From positions 62,001 through 126,000 of the forward strand of contig NZ_JAPFPY010000003.1 of NCBI RefSeq assembly GCF_026240945.1: DNA of 64,000 bases. The letters run 5' to 3'. The notes beneath the pieces were generated by a model, which ran no database searches, was not told where the DNA came from, and worked only from the letters and a program-made list of their open reading frames with translations. Positions 8,866 to 18,281 of this stretch are shown here, in pieces (within the stretch, counting starts at the first letter, position 1; each line of letters starts with the position of its first letter). The position numbers and the translations under genes are program-made. Origin of the DNA: Mycolicibacterium sp. J2. Lineage in GTDB: Bacteria > Actinomycetota > Actinomycetes > Mycobacteriales > Mycobacteriaceae.

Positions 8866-10281
8866 ATGGGTTCCATGCAGGAGTACGACCTGGTCGTCAT
8901 CGGTTCCGGTCCCGGCGGTCAGCGGGCGGCCATCGCCGCCGCCAAACTGGGGAAATCGGTGGCGGTCATCGAACGCGGCATGATGCTCGGCGGGGTCTGC
9001 GTGAACACCGGCACCATTCCGTCCAAGACGCTGCGCGAGGCCGTCGTCTACCTGACCGGGATGAGCCAGCGTGAGCTCTACGGCGCCAGCTACCGGGTGA
9101 AGGAGAAGATCACCCCCGCCGACCTGCTGGCCCGCACCCAGCACGTCATCGGCAAGGAAATCGACGTGGTGCGCTCGCAGCTGATGCGTAACCGGGTCGA
9201 GCTCTACGTGGGGCACGGCCGGTTCGTCGACGAGCACACCCTGCTGGTCGACGACCCCGGCCGCGCCGAGCGGATCACGATCCGCGGCGCCAACATCGTC
9301 ATCGCCACCGGAACCAAACCGGCCCGCCCCAGCGGTGTCGAGTTCGACGAGAACCGGGTGCTCGACTCCGACGGCATCCTCGACCTCAAGGCCATCCCGA
9401 CGTCGATGGTGGTGGTCGGTGCCGGGGTGATCGGCATCGAGTACGCCTCCATGTTCGCCGCGCTGGGTACCAAGGTGACGGTGGTGGAGAAGCGCGAGTC
9501 GATGCTGGAGTTCTGCGACCCGGAGATCGTCGAGGCGCTCCGGTTCCACCTGCGCGACCTGGCCGTCACTTTCCGGTTCGGCGAGGAGGTGACCGCGGTC
9601 GACGTCGGGGCGGCCGGCACCGTGACCACGCTGGCCAGCGGTAAGCAGATCCCCGCCGAGACGGTGATGTACTCCGCCGGGCGGCAGGGGCAGACCGATC
9701 ACCTGGACCTGGCCAACGCCGGTCTGGAGGCCGACAACCGGGGCCGCATCTTCGTCGACGACAACTTCGCCACGAAGGTCGAGCACATCTACGCCGTCGG
9801 CGACGTGATCGGCTTCCCCGCACTGGCCGCGACCTCGATGGAGCAGGGCCGGCTGGCGGCCTACCACGCGTTCGGGGAGCCCACCAAAGGCATGATGGAC
9901 CTGCAACCGATCGGCATCTATTCGATTCCCGAGGTGTCCTACGTCGGTGCCACCGAGGTGGATCTGACCAAGGATGCGATCCCCTACGAGGTCGGTGTGT
10001 CGCGGTACCGCGAGCTGGCCCGCGGTCAGATCGCCGGTGATTCCTACGGCATGTTGAAACTGTTGGTGTCCACCGAGGATCTGCGGTTGCTCGGGGTGCA
10101 CATCTTCGGCACCAACGCCACCGAGATGGTGCACATCGGGCAGGCCGTGATGGGCTGCGGCGGCACCGTCGAGTACCTGGTCGACGCCGTGTTCAACTAT
10201 CCGACGTTCTCCGAGGCCTACAAGGTGGCGGCACTGGACGTGATGAACAAGCTGCGCGCGCTGAGCCAGTTCAAGCGTTAG
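8866..10281 (+). CDS. sthA: Soluble pyridine nucleotide transhydrogenase SthA
   Basis: FAD-dependent cytoplasmic enzyme that transfers reducing equivalents between NADPH and NAD+. It has 471 residues and the flavoprotein disulfide reductase fold: the FAD motif GSGPGG (about 13-18), [10 protein letters not shown] (about 45-54), the NAD(P) motif [13 protein letters not shown] (about 180-192) and a C-terminal dimerisation domain. The second cysteine of the usual CxxxxC redox pair is replaced by Thr, as expected for SthA rather than lipoamide dehydrogenase. ATG 8866 lacks a ribosome site; TAGGAC 7 nt upstream is a weak leaderless -10. An internal ATG at 8875 is possible. The 3' end overlaps the convergent protease gene by 4 nt. 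Confidence 0.95.
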   Translation: MGSMQEYDLVVIGSGPGGQRAAIAAAKLGKSVAVIERGMMLGGVCVNTGTIPSKTLREAVVYLTGMSQRELYGASYRVKEKITPADLLARTQHVIGKEIDVVRSQLMRNRVELYVGHGRFVDEHTLLVDDPGRAERITIRGANIVIATGTKPARPSGVEFDENRVLDSDGILDLKAIPTSMVVVGAGVIGIEYASMFAALGTKVTVVEKRESMLEFCDPEIVEALRFHLRDLAVTFRFGEEVTAVDVGAAGTVTTLASGKQIPAETVMYSAGRQGQTDHLDLANAGLEADNRGRIFVDDNFATKVEHIYAVGDVIGFPALAATSMEQGRLAAYHAFGEPTKGMMDLQPIGIYSIPEVSYVGATEVDLTKDAIPYEVGVSRYRELARGQIAGDSYGMLKLLVSTEDLRLLGVHIFGTNATEMVHIGQAVMGCGGTVEYLVDAVFNYPTFSEAYKVAALDVMNKLRALSQFKR

Positions 10282-11045
10282 CAGCCGTCGGCCGAGGAAT
10301 CCGGGGCCTGGTCGCCGGGGCCCTGCGCCTCCGCGCGGATCAGCAGTTCTTCGGCGGTGTGATCGAACGGCGGTGAATAGGACAGGTTCTCGGCACATCC
10401 ACCGCCGTCGAGCCCGCCCGTCAAGCCGGTGATGGTGGAACCGACCAGCCACGGCGAGCCACTGGTGCCGTCCACCAAACCGCCGCACCGCAACAACGGG
10501 TAGCCCGCCTTGGTGGTGCTGGTCGGGGCGTGGCAACCGATCGGGCCGCCCCCCACGCCCATCGGATAACCCGTGACCGCGACATCGGTTCCCGGGTTCG
10601 GTGCCGTTCCCAGCCGGAACCCACCCCCGACCGCGGCCGCCAGCGAGCCGCCGCTGCCGCGGCTCACCCGCGCGACGGCGAAATCGGCGCGGGGGTTCTG
10701 GTTGGCGCTCCACCGGGGATCCAGATAGATGGTGTCGAGGTGCCACAGCTGGTCCGGGTCGGCGGCGCCGGCGAACCCGGCAGCGAACGAGGCGTCCGGT
10801 CCCCCGTCCAGGCAGTGCGCCGCCGTCAGGATCAGGTCACCGGCCGGCGAGTCCAGCACCGCCGCCGTGCAGGCATGCAGATCACCACCGCCGACGAAGA
10901 GGGCGCCGATGCGCCGGTCGGGCACCACGGGAACCGCCACGGGTGTGCTGGCCTGGACGGTGGTGAAGCGACGGGCCTGCGGCGCGGCCGCGCAGCCGGC
11001 GACCAGCGCACCGGTCAACGCCAGCGCCGTCACCCGCATCGTCAT
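10278..11045 (-). CDS. Trypsin-like serine protease lipoprotein
   Basis: A 255-residue predicted lipoprotein. A short signal peptide ends in the lipobox LVAGC (Cys at about residue 18), so the mature protein would be anchored outside the membrane. Trypsin-type catalytic elements are visible: His in LTAAHC (about 79), Asp in RADFAVARV (about 120) and Ser in GTSGSPW (about 195). Cys residues near the His and Ser may form disulfides. The start at ATG 11045 gives a proper signal peptide. No equivalent sits at this place in M. tuberculosis. Substrate unknown. Confidence 0.8.
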   Translation of the reverse strand: MTMRVTALALTGALVAGCAAAPQARRFTTVQASTPVAVPVVPDRRIGALFVGGGDLHACTAAVLDSPAGDLILTAAHCLDGGPDASFAAGFAGAADPDQLWHLDTIYLDPRWSANQNPRADFAVARVSRGSGGSLAAAVGGGFRLGTAPNPGTDVAVTGYPMGVGGGPIGCHAPTSTTKAGYPLLRCGGLVDGTSGSPWLVGSTITGLTGGLDGGGCAENLSYSPPFDHTAEELLIRAEAQGPGDQAPDSSADGC

Positions 11046-11199
11046 CCGCACGCCATGATCCTGCCCGAGAAACCTGGTGAACGCGCTGGGAGAACATGAG
11101 ACGGGGCGCCCGGTGTTGGGAAGGTGGGGCATAGCCGGGGGCCGCATGCTGTTTCAAGGGCAAAATACGAGACAATCTGGTGACGAGGAGGTGAAGCAC

Positions 11200-12201
11200 A
11201 TGGCCGATCAATCAGGTCACCCGGAACCGCACTATCAACCCGACCAGACGGGCATGTACGAGCTGGAGTTCCCCGCTCCGCAACTGTCCGCCTCGGATGG
11301 GCGCGGTCCGGTACTGATCCATGCGCTGGAGGGTTTCTCGGACGCGGGGCACGCCGTCCGGCTGGCCGCCCAGCACCTGAAGGACACGCTCGACACCGAA
11401 CTGGTGGCATCGTTCGCGATCGACGAGCTGCTCGACTACCGGTCCCGGCGGCCGTTGATGACCTTCAAAACCGATCACTTCACCGGCTACGAGCAGCCCG
11501 AACTGAACCTGTATGCGCTGCGTGACAGCGTGGGCACCCCGTTCCTGCTGTTGGCCGGGATGGAGCCGGACCTGCGTTGGGAGCGGTTCATCACGGCGGT
11601 GCGGCTGTTGGCCGAACGGCTCGGTGTCCGCCAGGTGATCGGGCTGGGAACCATCCCGATGGCGGTGCCGCACACCCGGCCGGTGACGCTGACCGCGCAC
11701 GCGACCGACAAGGAACTCATCAGCGAGTACACCCCGTGGGTCGGCGAGGTCCAGGTGCCCGCGAGTGTTTCGAACCTGCTGGAGTTCCGGATGGGCCAGC
11801 ACGGACACGACGCGCTCGGCTTCACCGTGCATGTGCCGCATTATCTGGCGCAAACTCCCTACCCGCCGGCCGCCGAGACCCTGCTGGCCGAAACCGCGCG
11901 GTGCGCGGGGCTGCAGATCCCCCTGACCGCGCTCGGTGAAGCCGCTGCCGAGGTGCACACCAAGATCAACGAGCAGGTCGCCGCGAGTGCCGAGGTCGCT
12001 CAGGTGGTGACCGCCTTGGAGCGACAGTACGATGCATTCGTCGCCGCTCAGGAAAACCGGTCGTTGTTAGCCCGCGATGAGGACCTGCCCAGCGGTGACG
12101 AGTTGGGTGCGGAGTTCGAGCGGTTCCTGGCACAACAGGCGAACGACAAGTTCAGAGAAGGCTTCTCCGACGGGTTCCCTGACAGCCAGGACGACACCTA
12201 G
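11200..12201 (+). CDS. PAC2 family protein (Rv2714 equivalent)
   Basis: A 333-residue cytoplasmic protein of the PAC2 (proteasome assembly chaperone 2) superfamily. Family motifs include VLIHALEGFSDAGHAVRLAA (about 36-55), LLDYRSRRP, and GLGTIPMAVPHTRP (about 148-161). M. tuberculosis Rv2714 belongs to the same family; its role is not established, although mycobacteria do have a proteasome. ATG 11200 is preceded by a strong GAGGAGGTG ribosome site (11185-11193). The next gene starts 35 nt after the stop, so the two probably form an operon. Confidence 0.85.
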   Translation: MADQSGHPEPHYQPDQTGMYELEFPAPQLSASDGRGPVLIHALEGFSDAGHAVRLAAQHLKDTLDTELVASFAIDELLDYRSRRPLMTFKTDHFTGYEQPELNLYALRDSVGTPFLLLAGMEPDLRWERFITAVRLLAERLGVRQVIGLGTIPMAVPHTRPVTLTAHATDKELISEYTPWVGEVQVPASVSNLLEFRMGQHGHDALGFTVHVPHYLAQTPYPPAAETLLAETARCAGLQIPLTALGEAAAEVHTKINEQVAASAEVAQVVTALERQYDAFVAAQENRSLLARDEDLPSGDELGAEFERFLAQQANDKFREGFSDGFPDSQDDT

Positions 12202-12236
12202 CCGATACCGCTTCGGCATCGAGGTCGGGGAAGGAC

Positions 12237-13268
12237 ATGGCGGAGATGACCGAACGGAAACCCAAGCTGCACTCGGTGCGGGAGACCACGCCCACCCTGC
12301 AGTTCCGCACCATCCATGGGTACCGGCGTGCGTTCCGTATCTGCGGGTCGGGACCGGCGATCCTGCTGATCCACGGAATCGGTGACAACTCCACGACCTG
12401 GCACACGGTGCAGACCGCATTGGCGCAGCGGTTCACGGTCATCGCGCCGGACCTGCTCGGCCACGGCCAGTCCGACAAGCCGCGCGCCGACTACTCGGTG
12501 GCCGCATACGCCAACGGCATGCGCGATCTGTTGTCCGTGCTCGACATCGACCATGTGACGGTCGTCGGCCATTCGCTGGGCGGTGGGGTGGCCATGCAGT
12601 TCGCCTACCAGTTCCCCCAACTGGTCGACCGACTGGTGCTGGTCGGATCCGGCGGCGTCACCAAGGATGTCAACGTCGCCCTGCGGATCGCCTCGCTGCC
12701 GATGGGCAGCGAGGCGCTGGCGCTGCTGCGATTGCCGTTGGTGTTACCGGCCCTGCAGGCGGCCGGACGGATCGGCGGCGCACTGTTCGGTTCGACGGGC
12801 GTCGGGCGCGATCTGCCCGACATGCTGCGGGTGCTCAACGACCTGCCCGAGCCGACCGCCTCCTCGGCGTTCGCGCGCACCCTGCGGGCGGTCGTCGACT
12901 GGCGCGGCCAGGTGGTCACCATGCTGGATCGATGTTATTTGACGGAATCGGTTCCGGTTCAGCTCGTGTGGGGCAAGAAGGATTCCGTCATCCCGGTCAG
13001 TCACGCCCACCTTGCACACTCCGCGATGCCCGGATCGCAGTTGGAGATCTTCGACAGTTCCGGGCATTTCCCGTTCCACGACGACCCGGACCGTTTCGTC
13101 CGGATCGTCGAACGTTTCATCGACTCGACCCAGCCGGCCCCCTACGACCAGGAATTGCTACGGGAGTTGTTGCGTTCGGGCATCAGCGAGAAGGCGATCA
13201 GCGGGTCGCTGGACACCCGGGTGGCGGTGCTCGACGCGATCGGCGGGGACGAGCGAAGCGCCACCTGA
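12237..13268 (+). CDS. Alpha/beta hydrolase (Rv2715 equivalent)
   Basis: A 343-residue alpha/beta-hydrolase fold enzyme. The oxyanion segment LLIHGIGDNSTTW is near residues 43-55, and the nucleophile elbow GHSLGG (about 111-116) supplies the catalytic serine. The acid lies near WGKKDSVIP and the histidine in SSGHFPFHDDP (about 278-288). Reaction and substrate are unknown; close relatives occur throughout mycobacteria at this locus. ATG 12237 has GGGGAAGGA at 12227-12235; an in-frame ATG at 12246 is an alternative start. It is downstream of the PAC2 gene. Confidence 0.88.
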   Translation: MAEMTERKPKLHSVRETTPTLQFRTIHGYRRAFRICGSGPAILLIHGIGDNSTTWHTVQTALAQRFTVIAPDLLGHGQSDKPRADYSVAAYANGMRDLLSVLDIDHVTVVGHSLGGGVAMQFAYQFPQLVDRLVLVGSGGVTKDVNVALRIASLPMGSEALALLRLPLVLPALQAAGRIGGALFGSTGVGRDLPDMLRVLNDLPEPTASSAFARTLRAVVDWRGQVVTMLDRCYLTESVPVQLVWGKKDSVIPVSHAHLAHSAMPGSQLEIFDSSGHFPFHDDPDRFVRIVERFIDSTQPAPYDQELLRELLRSGISEKAISGSLDTRVAVLDAIGGDERSAT

Positions 13269-13282
13269 CGCGCCTTCCCGCC

Positions 13283-13288
13283 TACGAT
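13283..13288 (+). promoter_or_regulatory. -10 element for leaderless PhzF-like gene
   Basis: TACGAT matches TANNNT and ends 7 nt before ATG 13296; no ribosome site is present. Confidence 0.55.
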
Positions 13289-13295
13289 CGGTGGC

Positions 13296-13997
13296 ATGGC
13301 GGTCGATGTGAGCGTGCTGCGTGTATTCACCAATCCCGAAGGCGAGTTCGGCAATCCGCTCGGCGTGGTCGACGCCGCGACCGTCGCCCCGGCTGACCGG
13401 CAACGGTTGGCCACCGAATTGGGCTACAGCGAAACCATTTTCGTCGACGTGCCCGCCCCGGACGCGACGACGGCGAGCGCGCATATCTTCACCCCCGCCG
13501 TCGAGCTTCCGTTCGCCGGTCATCCGACCGTCGGTGCGGCGTGGTGGCTGCGGGCACGCGGCATCCCGGTTCGGACCCTGCAGGTGCCGGCCGGGCTGGT
13601 GCAGGTGGAGTACCGTACCGACGACTCCGGTGCCGACCTCACCGTGATCAGCGCGCGGGCCGAGTGGGCGCCGGAGTTCGCGATCTACGACTTGGCGTCG
13701 GCGGATGAGGTGCTGGCTGCCGACCCGGCCGATTACACCGGCGATGTCGAGCACTATGTCTGGGCGTGGACCGATGCCGCCGCCGGCGAGCTGCGGTCGC
13801 GGATGTTCGCCCCGAATCTGGGCATCGTCGAGGATGAGGCGACCGGCGCGGCCGCGGTCCGCATGACCGACTATCTCAGCCGCGATCTGCACATCACCCA
13901 AGGCAAGGGGTCACGGATCGACACCTGGTGGGATCCGCAGGGCTGGGTAAAGGTCGGCGGCCGCGTCGTTCACGACGGCAATACGGTGCTGGACTGA
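13296..13997 (+). CDS. PhzF family isomerase-like protein (Rv2716 equivalent)
   Basis: A 233-residue protein of the PhzF/diaminopimelate-epimerase-like fold. Typical pieces are [17 protein letters not shown] (about 9-25), a Glu in [11 protein letters not shown] (about 44-54, the family's catalytic Glu), [19 protein letters not shown] (about 65-83) and DEATGAAA (about 185-192). PhzF itself isomerises a phenazine precursor, but most family members have unknown substrates and no phenazine genes are nearby. The start appears leaderless. The gene converges on nrdR with 30 nt between; M. tuberculosis has Rv2717c there. Confidence 0.85.
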   Translation: MAVDVSVLRVFTNPEGEFGNPLGVVDAATVAPADRQRLATELGYSETIFVDVPAPDATTASAHIFTPAVELPFAGHPTVGAAWWLRARGIPVRTLQVPAGLVQVEYRTDDSGADLTVISARAEWAPEFAIYDLASADEVLAADPADYTGDVEHYVWAWTDAAAGELRSRMFAPNLGIVEDEATGAAAVRMTDYLSRDLHITQGKGSRIDTWWDPQGWVKVGGRVVHDGNTVLD

Positions 13998-14022
13998 CGG
14001 TGCCGGATTGACGGCAGCACCG
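13998..14022. terminator. Possible bidirectional hairpin between phzF-like gene and nrdR
   Basis: CGGTGC (13998-14003) and GCACCG (14017-14022) can form a 6-bp stem in the 30-nt gap between convergent genes. There is no U-rich tract, so terminator function is uncertain. Confidence 0.3.
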
Positions 14023-14027
14023 GATGG

Positions 14028-14492
14028 TCAGCCGGGACTGGTCACCTGGCGGTGCGCGCGCAGTTCGGCGATCTCGCGCTCGAAGTCTTCGGCCGAGCTG
14101 AACGAGCGGTACACCGACGCGAACCTCAGGTAGGCCACTTCGTCTAGTTCGCGTAGCGGTCCCAGGATGGCCAACCCTACCTCGTGGCTGGGAATCTCGG
14201 GTGAGCCCGCGGCCCGGACGGCGTCCTCGACCTGTTGGGCCAACAGATTGAGGGCATCATCGTCGACTTGGCGGCCCTGGCAGGCGCGGCGCACGCCCTT
14301 GATGACCTTCTCACGGCTGAACGGTTCGGTGACTCCGCTGCGCTTCACCACGGCAAGCACGGCGGTTTCCACGGTGGTGAACCGGCGGCCGCATTCCGGG
14401 CAGGAGCGCCGGCGGCGGATGGCCTGGCCCTCGTCGGTCTCACGGGAGTCGACGACGCGGGAATCCGGGTGGCGGCAGAACGGACAGTGCAT
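14028..14492 (-). CDS. nrdR: Transcriptional repressor NrdR
   Basis: ATP/dATP-sensing repressor of ribonucleotide reductase genes. Its 154 residues equal the M. tuberculosis protein in length. The N-terminal zinc ribbon has Cys3, Cys6, Cys31 and Cys34; an ATP-cone domain follows (about 49-139, with [20 protein letters not shown]). ATG 14492 has AAGGAG upstream. The chiZ gene lies 74 nt upstream on the same strand, so nrdR may be partly co-transcribed with chiZ from the DNA-damage promoters described there. Confidence 0.96.
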   Translation of the reverse strand: MHCPFCRHPDSRVVDSRETDEGQAIRRRRSCPECGRRFTTVETAVLAVVKRSGVTEPFSREKVIKGVRRACQGRQVDDDALNLLAQQVEDAVRAAGSPEIPSHEVGLAILGPLRELDEVAYLRFASVYRSFSSAEDFEREIAELRAHRQVTSPG

Positions 14493-14566
14493 CACCGCTC
14501 CTTCGCCGTGCCGCATGTCGACCAGATCGAACGCCTCCGAGCCTACCTGCACCACGCTCGGGCGGC

Positions 14567-15133
14567 TCAGCCGATCGGCGCGATGAGGGTCTGGCCGGCC
14601 AGCACCGCGCTCGAGTCCAGTTTGTTGAGTTCCTTGATGCGGTCCACCACCGAATTCACCGGGGCGTCGGGCGCAACCCGCTGCGCCACGTGCTGCAGCG
14701 TCTCCCCCGCCTCGACCTGGACAACCGAGAGTCGGGTGGGCACCTGCACCGCGGTGTCGCCGACGCCACCGCCCACCTGGGCCACCAGACCCAGCCAGAC
14801 CGTGATCGCCGCGGCGATCAACGCCAGCACCACGGTGGTGACCGGGGTGATCGGGCGCCGGCGGCGCGATGCCCGCGACATCAGCACGCCGGTGCCCCGG
14901 TAACCGAACGCCGCCCCTGCCGGCCGGCGCACCTGCGGACGGCGACGGCGCACGACGACGTCGCGCGGCAATGGCCACACCTCGGCAGGGGCGGGCCGAC
15001 GGAGCGCGACCCGAGCCCGCCCGAAGTCGCGGTCGTCGAAAGGCGGCTCGAACTGAGCCTCGAAGCGGGAATCGAAGCGGGAATCGAACGCATCATCGAG
15101 TTCGGTGCCGAATCGGGTATCCATGACGGTCAT
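14567..15133 (-). CDS. chiZ: LysM-domain cell-division/cell-wall protein ChiZ (Rv2719c equivalent)
   Basis: A 188-residue single-pass membrane protein. The N-terminal cytoplasmic part (1-85) has short F-D/E repeats ([12 protein letters not shown]) followed by an Arg-rich stretch; one transmembrane helix lies at about 95-117; an extracytoplasmic LysM domain occupies about 138-188. In M. tuberculosis ChiZ is DNA-damage-induced, slows division and has been reported to act on cell wall. Its promoter region here carries both a LexA box and a RecA-NDp motif. ATG 15133 has AGGAAAGG upstream; ATG 15124 is an alternative. Confidence 0.88.
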   Translation of the reverse strand: MTVMDTRFGTELDDAFDSRFDSRFEAQFEPPFDDRDFGRARVALRRPAPAEVWPLPRDVVVRRRRPQVRRPAGAAFGYRGTGVLMSRASRRRRPITPVTTVVLALIAAAITVWLGLVAQVGGGVGDTAVQVPTRLSVVQVEAGETLQHVAQRVAPDAPVNSVVDRIKELNKLDSSAVLAGQTLIAPIG

Positions 15134-15182
15134 CGTGTCGCCTTTCCTGGGTTTTCCTGCCGGTCGTTCGCTCTTGTGTTCG

Positions 15183-15205
15183 AAGATAGTCGATCATGTG
15201 TTCGA
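15183..15205 (-). promoter_or_regulatory. LexA-controlled promoter of chiZ
   Basis: A LexA box TCGAACACATGATCGA (minus strand, 15205-15190; one mismatch to TCGAAC-N4-GTTCGA) directly abuts a TATCTT -10 element (15188-15183). A degenerate second half-box covers 15168-15183, and another weak repeat is at 15210-15225. The box-next-to-(-10) layout is the same as at recA. Confidence 0.7.
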
Positions 15206-15235
15206 GCGGTAGAACGTGTGATCGAACTGTTGCAA

Positions 15236-15258
15236 ACGATAGAGGCGCCCACCGACAA
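15236..15258 (-). promoter_or_regulatory. RecA-NDp (PafBC-type) promoter of chiZ
   Basis: On the minus strand TTGTCGGTGG (15258-15249), seven bases, then TATCGT (15241-15236). This matches the LexA-independent DNA-damage promoter motif of mycobacteria, dependent on PafBC, and has the same 7-nt gap as the recA copy in this window. Confidence 0.75.
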
Positions 15259-15324
15259 GTCCCTCAGGCCACAAGAGTCATAACAGCCCCACCGGCCCCA
15301 CATCCGCCCCTACGCCGACACGCC

Positions 15325-15340
15325 TCGAACACATGTTTGA
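15325..15340 (+). promoter_or_regulatory. LexA box upstream of lexA
   Basis: TCGAACACATGTTTGA differs from the palindromic mycobacterial SOS consensus at one position. It lies 19 nt upstream of the lexA -10 element (TAGATT, 15360-15365), so LexA would repress its own gene. Confidence 0.85.
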
Positions 15341-15359
15341 TTAATGCAGGCGGTGCGAC

Positions 15360-15365
15360 TAGATT
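15360..15365 (+). promoter_or_regulatory. -10 element for leaderless lexA
   Basis: TAGATT ends 7 nt before ATG 15373 with no ribosome site between them, so the lexA transcript probably starts at its initiation codon. Confidence 0.6.
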
Positions 15366-15372
15366 CGGCGCC

Positions 15373-16047
15373 ATGAGCGAGCACACCGACACCCCTGAAC
15401 CGCGGTCGGGACTCACCGAGCGGCAGCGCACGATCCTCGAGGTCATCCGCGCGTCGGTCACCAGTCGCGGGTATCCGCCCAGCATCCGCGAGATCGGGGA
15501 CGCGGTCGGTCTGACCTCCACGTCATCGGTGGCACACCAGCTGCGCACCCTGGAACGCAAGGGTTATCTGCGCCGCGACCCCAACCGTCCGCGCGCGGTG
15601 GACGTCCGTGGCGCCGACGACGCGGTGACGCCGATCGTGGCCACCGATGTCGCCGGCTCGGACGCGCTACCCGAACCCACCTTCGTGCCGGTACTGGGCC
15701 GGATCGCCGCGGGCGGGCCGATCCTGGCCGAGGAGGCCGTCGAGGATGTCTTCCCGCTCCCTCGCGAACTGGTCGGCGAGGGCTCGCTGTTCCTGCTCAA
15801 GGTGGTCGGCGAGTCGATGGTCGACGCGGCCATCTGCGACGGGGACTGGGTGGTGGTGCGCCAGCAGAACGTCGCCGACAACGGCGATATCGTCGCTGCC
15901 ATGATCGACGGTGAGGCCACCGTCAAGACCTTCAAACGGACCAGCGGTCAGGTCTGGCTGATGCCGCACAATCCGGCGTTCGACCCCATCCCCGGCAACG
16001 ACGCGGTGGTGCTCGGCAAGGTCGTGACCGTCATCCGCAAGATCTGA
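15373..16047 (+). CDS. lexA: SOS repressor LexA
   Basis: Master repressor of the SOS response, inactivated by self-cleavage stimulated by RecA filaments. It has 224 residues: an N-terminal winged helix (about 1-75, with [20 protein letters not shown]) and a C-terminal S24 peptidase domain. The cleavage site is Ala113-Gly114; the catalytic dyad is Ser148 (GESMVD) and Lys185. It is divergent from chiZ across a 239-nt region holding LexA boxes and a PafBC-type promoter. The start is leaderless. Confidence 0.97.
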   Translation: MSEHTDTPEPRSGLTERQRTILEVIRASVTSRGYPPSIREIGDAVGLTSTSSVAHQLRTLERKGYLRRDPNRPRAVDVRGADDAVTPIVATDVAGSDALPEPTFVPVLGRIAAGGPILAEEAVEDVFPLPRELVGEGSLFLLKVVGESMVDAAICDGDWVVVRQQNVADNGDIVAAMIDGEATVKTFKRTSGQVWLMPHNPAFDPIPGNDAVVLGKVVTVIRKI

Positions 16048-16054
16048 CGGGCGG

Positions 16055-18148
16055 TCACTCCGCGCGCACGAATCCGTTCGTCACCGCGAATTCCTCGCTG
16101 GCGAACCAGATCTCGGCCGGCGTCTCGTCGTATCCGGGCGTTCCCGGAGTCCAGTACAGACCGGTGCCGGTATCGGCCTTGACCAGGTAGCCGTCGGGCG
16201 CGCGGAAGGGGTCACTACCGGCCGGCCGCACCGCGGTGCGCGCCGGATCCGGCTCCTCGATCTGGATGGCCGCATGCCGCCCGCTCGGGAAGTCGGGTTC
16301 GTAGGTGGAGCGCGGGATGGGCGGCAGGGCGCCCGCCAGGCTCACGCCCGTCGTCGGCGGTTCGCTGTCGGCCTCGAGCGACGGTTCTGCGGTGGGTTCT
16401 GGTTCTGCAGTCGGTTCTGCTGAGGCCTCGGCCAGGGCGTCGGACTCGATGCGCGTCGGCGCCGTGTCGACGAAGTCGGCGTCATCGGCATCGTCAGGGG
16501 CGGCCGCCTCGGTCGCGTTGTCGGCCCCGGGCGCCGACAACGCCCACGGGCTGTGCGGCGAGTACCCACCGGGTTCCTGACCGAAGCCGGCCGGGCCGCT
16601 CTCGTAGTCGTCGGGCTCGTGCGAGTCGTAGCCGTCGTCTTCGCGTCCGGCCTCGCCGCGTTCCCTGTCGAAACCGGTCTGGTCGTATCCGGCGCTGTCA
16701 TAACCGGCGTGTTCGTAATCCTCGTGCTGGTAGCCCTCGTGGTAGCCGGACTCGTACTCGTCGTAGTGGTCGCCGCCGAACTGCTCGTCGCGGGAACGCC
16801 GATTACGCAGCACCGCCACCGCGATCAGGCCGATCAACGCCAGCAGCGGGATCAGGCCCAGCAGCCACCACCAGCTCCAGGCGTACCACTTCTTACCGTC
16901 GCCACCGGTGGGCTCAGCGGCCGGCGCCTTCGGCGCATCCGCGCCCGGTACCTCGAGTCCGGCCAGTTGCGACTGCAGGCTCGCAGGTTCGGTGCTGAAG
17001 TCGTGCGTCGTGCGATTCCAGGAGATGCTGCCGCCGCTGAACTGTTGACTGACGACGTCACCGTTCTCGGTTTGGTCGCTCTTGGGGGCGCCCAACTCAC
17101 CGGTCGCCCCGCCGAGTTTCTGCCAGGCGGCATTCATCGCGCCGCGCACGATCACCGCACCGAAGTCGGGCGTCCAGAAGATGACGGGCTGGTCGGCGGC
17201 GGCGAACGGCACGAACCGGCTGGCCGGCGCCAGTCCCCCATCGGCCTCGCTGGCCGTCGGGAATCCCAGATCGCCGGTCGGCCCCCCGACACTCTCGTAC
17301 TTGGCCAGTACCTGCCCGGTCACCACGTTCGCGCCGGTGGCCGGGCTGTAGAAGATCTTGCCGCCGGCGAAGTTCTGTCCCACACCGTCGGAGCCGATGG
17401 GGTACTGGCCGCCGTCCGGTGCGCCCAGCGGGCCGAGCGCACCCCCGGCCGCGCGGCGCGCGGCGGCGATCTCCGACGTGGCGTCCGAGGGCACCTCCAG
17501 CCCGGCAAGCTGGTCGGCCAGCTCGGGCGGGTTCGTGGTGAACTGCTTGGTCTTGCGGTTCCACGACACCTCACCACCGGTGAACTGCTGCGAGATCACG
17601 TCCCCGCGCGACGTCTCGTCCCCCGACGGCACGCCGAGCACCGCGGCCGAACCGCCGAGCTTGTCCCAGGCGGCGTTGATCGGCCCGCGCACCACCCGCG
17701 CCCCGTTGTCCGGTGTCCAGAAGATGACCGGCTTGTCCGCCGCGCTGAACGTGGTGTTGCGGCTGTCGGGTGCGCGGCCCGGCCCCTCGTCGATGGTCGG
17801 GAAGCCCAGATCGCTGTCCGCCGGCCCACCCAGGGACTGGTACTTGTCCAGGATCGCGCCCGTCATGATGTGGGCGCCCGTCTCCGGGGTGAAGAAGATC
17901 TTGCCGCCGGCGAAGTTCTGACCGAAGCCCGCGCCGACCGCGTAGACGCCGCCGTCCTTGGCGCCGAGGGGACCGGTGTCACCACCGGCACCGTCCCACG
18001 CCGCGCTGATCGCCGCATCCGCGTCGCTCTCGGGTGTGGCGGAAGCCGGCGCTGCGTACAGCACCATGGCTGCCACCATCACCGGCGCCGCCAACCCCAG
18101 CAACGCCCGCCCGGCGGCGGTGCGCAGCCGGGTTCGCTGCCTGGTCAT
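16055..18148 (-). CDS. LGFP-repeat envelope protein (Rv2721c equivalent)
   Basis: A 697-residue exported, membrane-anchored protein. A signal peptide (about 1-37, cleavage after ASA) precedes six LGFP-type repeats over about 45-390 (cores such as DLGFPTIDEG and LGPLGAPDGG), a family linked to cell-wall arabinogalactan attachment. A transmembrane helix follows at about 425-447, then an acidic, Tyr/Gly-rich low-complexity region. The last 48 residues (LYWTPGTPGYDETPAEIWF) resemble the small C-terminal domain seen in several actinobacterial proteins and called the sunset domain. ATG 18148 has GGGAGGA upstream. It ends 8 nt from the lexA stop. Confidence 0.82.
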   Translation of the reverse strand: MTRQRTRLRTAAGRALLGLAAPVMVAAMVLYAAPASATPESDADAAISAAWDGAGGDTGPLGAKDGGVYAVGAGFGQNFAGGKIFFTPETGAHIMTGAILDKYQSLGGPADSDLGFPTIDEGPGRAPDSRNTTFSAADKPVIFWTPDNGARVVRGPINAAWDKLGGSAAVLGVPSGDETSRGDVISQQFTGGEVSWNRKTKQFTTNPPELADQLAGLEVPSDATSEIAAARRAAGGALGPLGAPDGGQYPIGSDGVGQNFAGGKIFYSPATGANVVTGQVLAKYESVGGPTGDLGFPTASEADGGLAPASRFVPFAAADQPVIFWTPDFGAVIVRGAMNAAWQKLGGATGELGAPKSDQTENGDVVSQQFSGGSISWNRTTHDFSTEPASLQSQLAGLEVPGADAPKAPAAEPTGGDGKKWYAWSWWWLLGLIPLLALIGLIAVAVLRNRRSRDEQFGGDHYDEYESGYHEGYQHEDYEHAGYDSAGYDQTGFDRERGEAGREDDGYDSHEPDDYESGPAGFGQEPGGYSPHSPWALSAPGADNATEAAAPDDADDADFVDTAPTRIESDALAEASAEPTAEPEPTAEPSLEADSEPPTTGVSLAGALPPIPRSTYEPDFPSGRHAAIQIEEPDPARTAVRPAGSDPFRAPDGYLVKADTGTGLYWTPGTPGYDETPAEIWFASEEFAVTNGFVRAE

Positions 18149-18281
18149 CGGTCCTCCCGAACTCGTGCAAACCCCACGAAAGTATCGCTTTCGTCAACTC
18201 TGCGACAGCGAGACGCCATCTCGTGGGATATCGCGACCCGTACCGGAAGCGTGTCGGGCGGCCGCGATGCGCCCGAGGGCG

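Noticed and set aside
8806..10746. Long minus-strand open frame (646 codons) opposite sthA
   Set aside because: GC-rich codon bias of sthA creates an open antisense frame; its translation is low-complexity His/Arg/Gly-rich without recognisable domains.
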